A stretch of 64,000 nucleotides of DNA from Apostichopus japonicus (taxonomy: Eukaryota; Echinodermata; Holothuroidea; Aspidochirotida; Stichopodidae). Positions within the stretch are counted from its first letter, which is position 1. Each line of letters begins with the position of its first letter. The notes under the pieces are model-generated. The model was not told where the DNA came from. It saw only the letters and a list, made by a program, of their open reading frames with translations, and searched no databases. A program made the position numbers and the translations under genes. Location of the stretch: contig NC_092561.1 in the NCBI RefSeq assembly GCF_037975245.1, positions 8,120,001 to 8,184,000 on the forward strand, read 5' to 3'. Below are positions 62,462 through 64,000 of this stretch, piece by piece.

Positions 62462-63251
62462 TCACATCGGTTTCTTATACAGATAGCAGTTATGAAGCAA
62501 GCTTAAAACCACAGGTGTGCTTTCTGGTGTTGACGAAGTATCAGCCAAAATAGACAACAACCTATCGGTTCAAGAAAAAAGACATTTCAGTAAGTCGTTG
62601 GAAGTTAGAAATGATATCTACTTGTGTTACTTTGATTTCCAATCCATTTATTAAAACGTGTGTTGTATTAGTGGTTGAATTGATAGATGATGACATCTTT
62701 CCGATGATCTACTTGCCTAACGAATTATCAGTATATAGTTCATTAGGCCTATCCACTTCCTAAATAATTTGTCCTGCACAAAAAGCCATATTGTATCTGA
62801 ATTTATAAACAATACGAGTCGTTGGAAGTTAGCAAGGAAAAGTCTGATTGATGTCAATGTCAGTTATTCAAATCTGCTGTTTTCCTAGTCGATGACTTAA
62901 TGAATAGATTACTGGCACCAGTCGATATCAACAAATTATCAGTATCTTATTTATAATGCCTCTCCACTTAATAATACACAATACTGTATCGTATCGGAAC
63001 TTTAAAAAATGGAAACTTGAAGAGAGTGTGGGACAACGTAATTGTTAGGTTAAAACAGAATAAATAAGTAGACAAATAGAAAAAGACTATTATAAAAGAT
63101 GTAAGAATATATTTGCCTTTTCTTCAATCTGTCAACCTGGTCTCCCTCCTCCGGGAATTGCTTGTTATACTCCTGCAATGTTTCCGAGGAGTTCAAGAAA
63201 CCAACAAATCCGTCAATATTGTCGTACTGCCGCTTAGAAGTCACCTGGAAG
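62462..63251 (-). CDS. SAM-dependent methyltransferase D, last two exons (gene continues past the window)
   Basis: Exon 5 (63,117-63,251, 135 nt) encodes FQVTSKRQYDNIDGFVGFLN ... EEGDQVDRLKK and the last exon (62,462-62,561, 100 nt) encodes LLSILADTSSTPESTPVVLS ... YLYKKPM. Lengths and phases equal those of A and C. The intron donor after exon 5 is AG then GCAAAT, again GC-AG. Exons 1-4, with the SAM-binding motifs, were not found up to 64,000 and should lie beyond it on the right. Intron 5 shares TTCATTAGGCCTATCC and GCCATATTGTATCTGAATTT with intron 5 of C. Confidence 0.82.
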
Positions 63252-63340
63252 CTGTAGAAAGGGTCGGGATATGATAATATGTAAGCTACAAAATACTCAC
63301 TACTGAAATACTCCCGTCCATGCATGATATCTGCAATATA

Positions 63341-63643
63341 CAGTGGCGTAGGAAGGTACTTCTGAGTGGGGAGGGGGCTGAAGACTGATGGCCGGCCTGG
63401 GGGAGGGGTCTAAGGGGGAGGGGTGTCTCCTCCCCTTTGGAATTTTTTTGCATTTCCAGGTGGCCTCAGATGCAATTTGGTGCAATATAGCACACTTCAC
63501 ACTTTATCATTTATTGAGAAATGAAAAAGGGGTTTTCTGACTTGCGAAGCGGGGGGAGGGGGGTCGGAATGATACTTCCGCCCCCCATATTTTTCACTGG
63601 GGGGCTGGAACCCCCTCCCAGCCCCCCGGTTCCTATGCCCTTG
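63341..63643. mobile_element. hAT-type MITE with 8-bp target duplication, family H4, inside or upstream of methyltransferase D intron 4
   Basis: The ends CAGTGGCGTAGGAAGG and GGTTCCTATGCCCTTG are flanked by exact GCAATATA (63,333-63,340 and 63,644-63,651). 303 bp, G- and C-rich near both ends, non-coding. The short frames within it are chance. Confidence 0.88.
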
Positions 63644-64000
63644 GCAATATATGAAAAGAGATATAAAAATAAAGGAAAGCAACTATGGTGAAACAAAAAT
63701 TATTGTGAAGTTATACATATCATGGATTTAGCTGTTCCGGTTGTGCCTGAATTTTTTGCCTTGTTTCAATTTGATAACGCAAAGGGTGATCAATACCTTG
63801 TTTTCCCTTTGGGATGTAATGAAGCTCACCTAATACGCGTCCACATAATAGAATGTGTGGGGAATCAATGTCGAGGGAAGCGAAACAGGTAACGTTGATT
63901 GTTTACAATCAATTAGTTAGTTATAGCTTTACTGTACGTCCGTCCTTACACTCACTGTGGTCTGTGTTTGTGTGGAAGAAGTGCAAGTCTGAATCATGGA

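Overview
This is animal genomic DNA: AT-rich, with multi-exon genes showing GT-AG (and some GC-AG) introns, CR1-like LINEs, many small inverted-repeat transposons and long (AT)n and (GAT)n tracts. The repeat types and gene families suggest a marine invertebrate deuterostome, most likely an echinoderm and perhaps a sea cucumber. That assignment is inference; no species-specific marker was seen.

Layout. 1-5.8 kb is non-genic, with a reversed LINE tail, a dispersed repeat and a TTAA-flanked MITE. 5.84-7.21 kb (minus) is an intact single-exon alpha-1,3-fucosyltransferase. 7.2-19.4 kb has no host gene; it holds a hammerhead-like motif, a U2-headed RNA sequence, a 5'-truncated LINE with target duplication, hAT-type MITEs with exact 8-bp duplications and several repeats. 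19.45-20.45 kb is a 12-bp minisatellite. 21.1-27.3 kb (minus) is a complete four-exon UDP-glycosyltransferase (530 aa as spliced here), with a solo LTR and several MITEs in its introns. 27.6-33.7 kb is a bed of nested palindromic elements.

33.8 kb to the end is a cluster of four paralogous class I SAM-dependent methyltransferase genes: A (minus, 33.8-40.25 kb), B (plus, 47.4-53.6 kb), C (minus, 55.7-58.8 kb) and D (minus, 62.5 kb to beyond the window, only the last two exons present). A, B and C share one exon plan (129/155/232/92-95/135/94-100 nt, with an extra 57-nt exon in B), and the reconstructed reading frames close exactly. A and B are head to head, separated by a foldback element of about 4.8 kb carrying an internally deleted LINE. 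B and C are tail to tail; C and D are in tandem and share intron sequence.

The host genes do not form an operon. The fucosyltransferase and UDP-glycosyltransferase act in the secretory pathway (glycan synthesis and small-molecule conjugation). The methyltransferases have no signal peptide and probably act on small molecules in the cytosol. The most unusual features are the methyltransferase cluster with GC-AG introns and exon loss, the U2-headed RNA, the modular hAT MITEs that share one core, and the two-letter 12-bp satellite.
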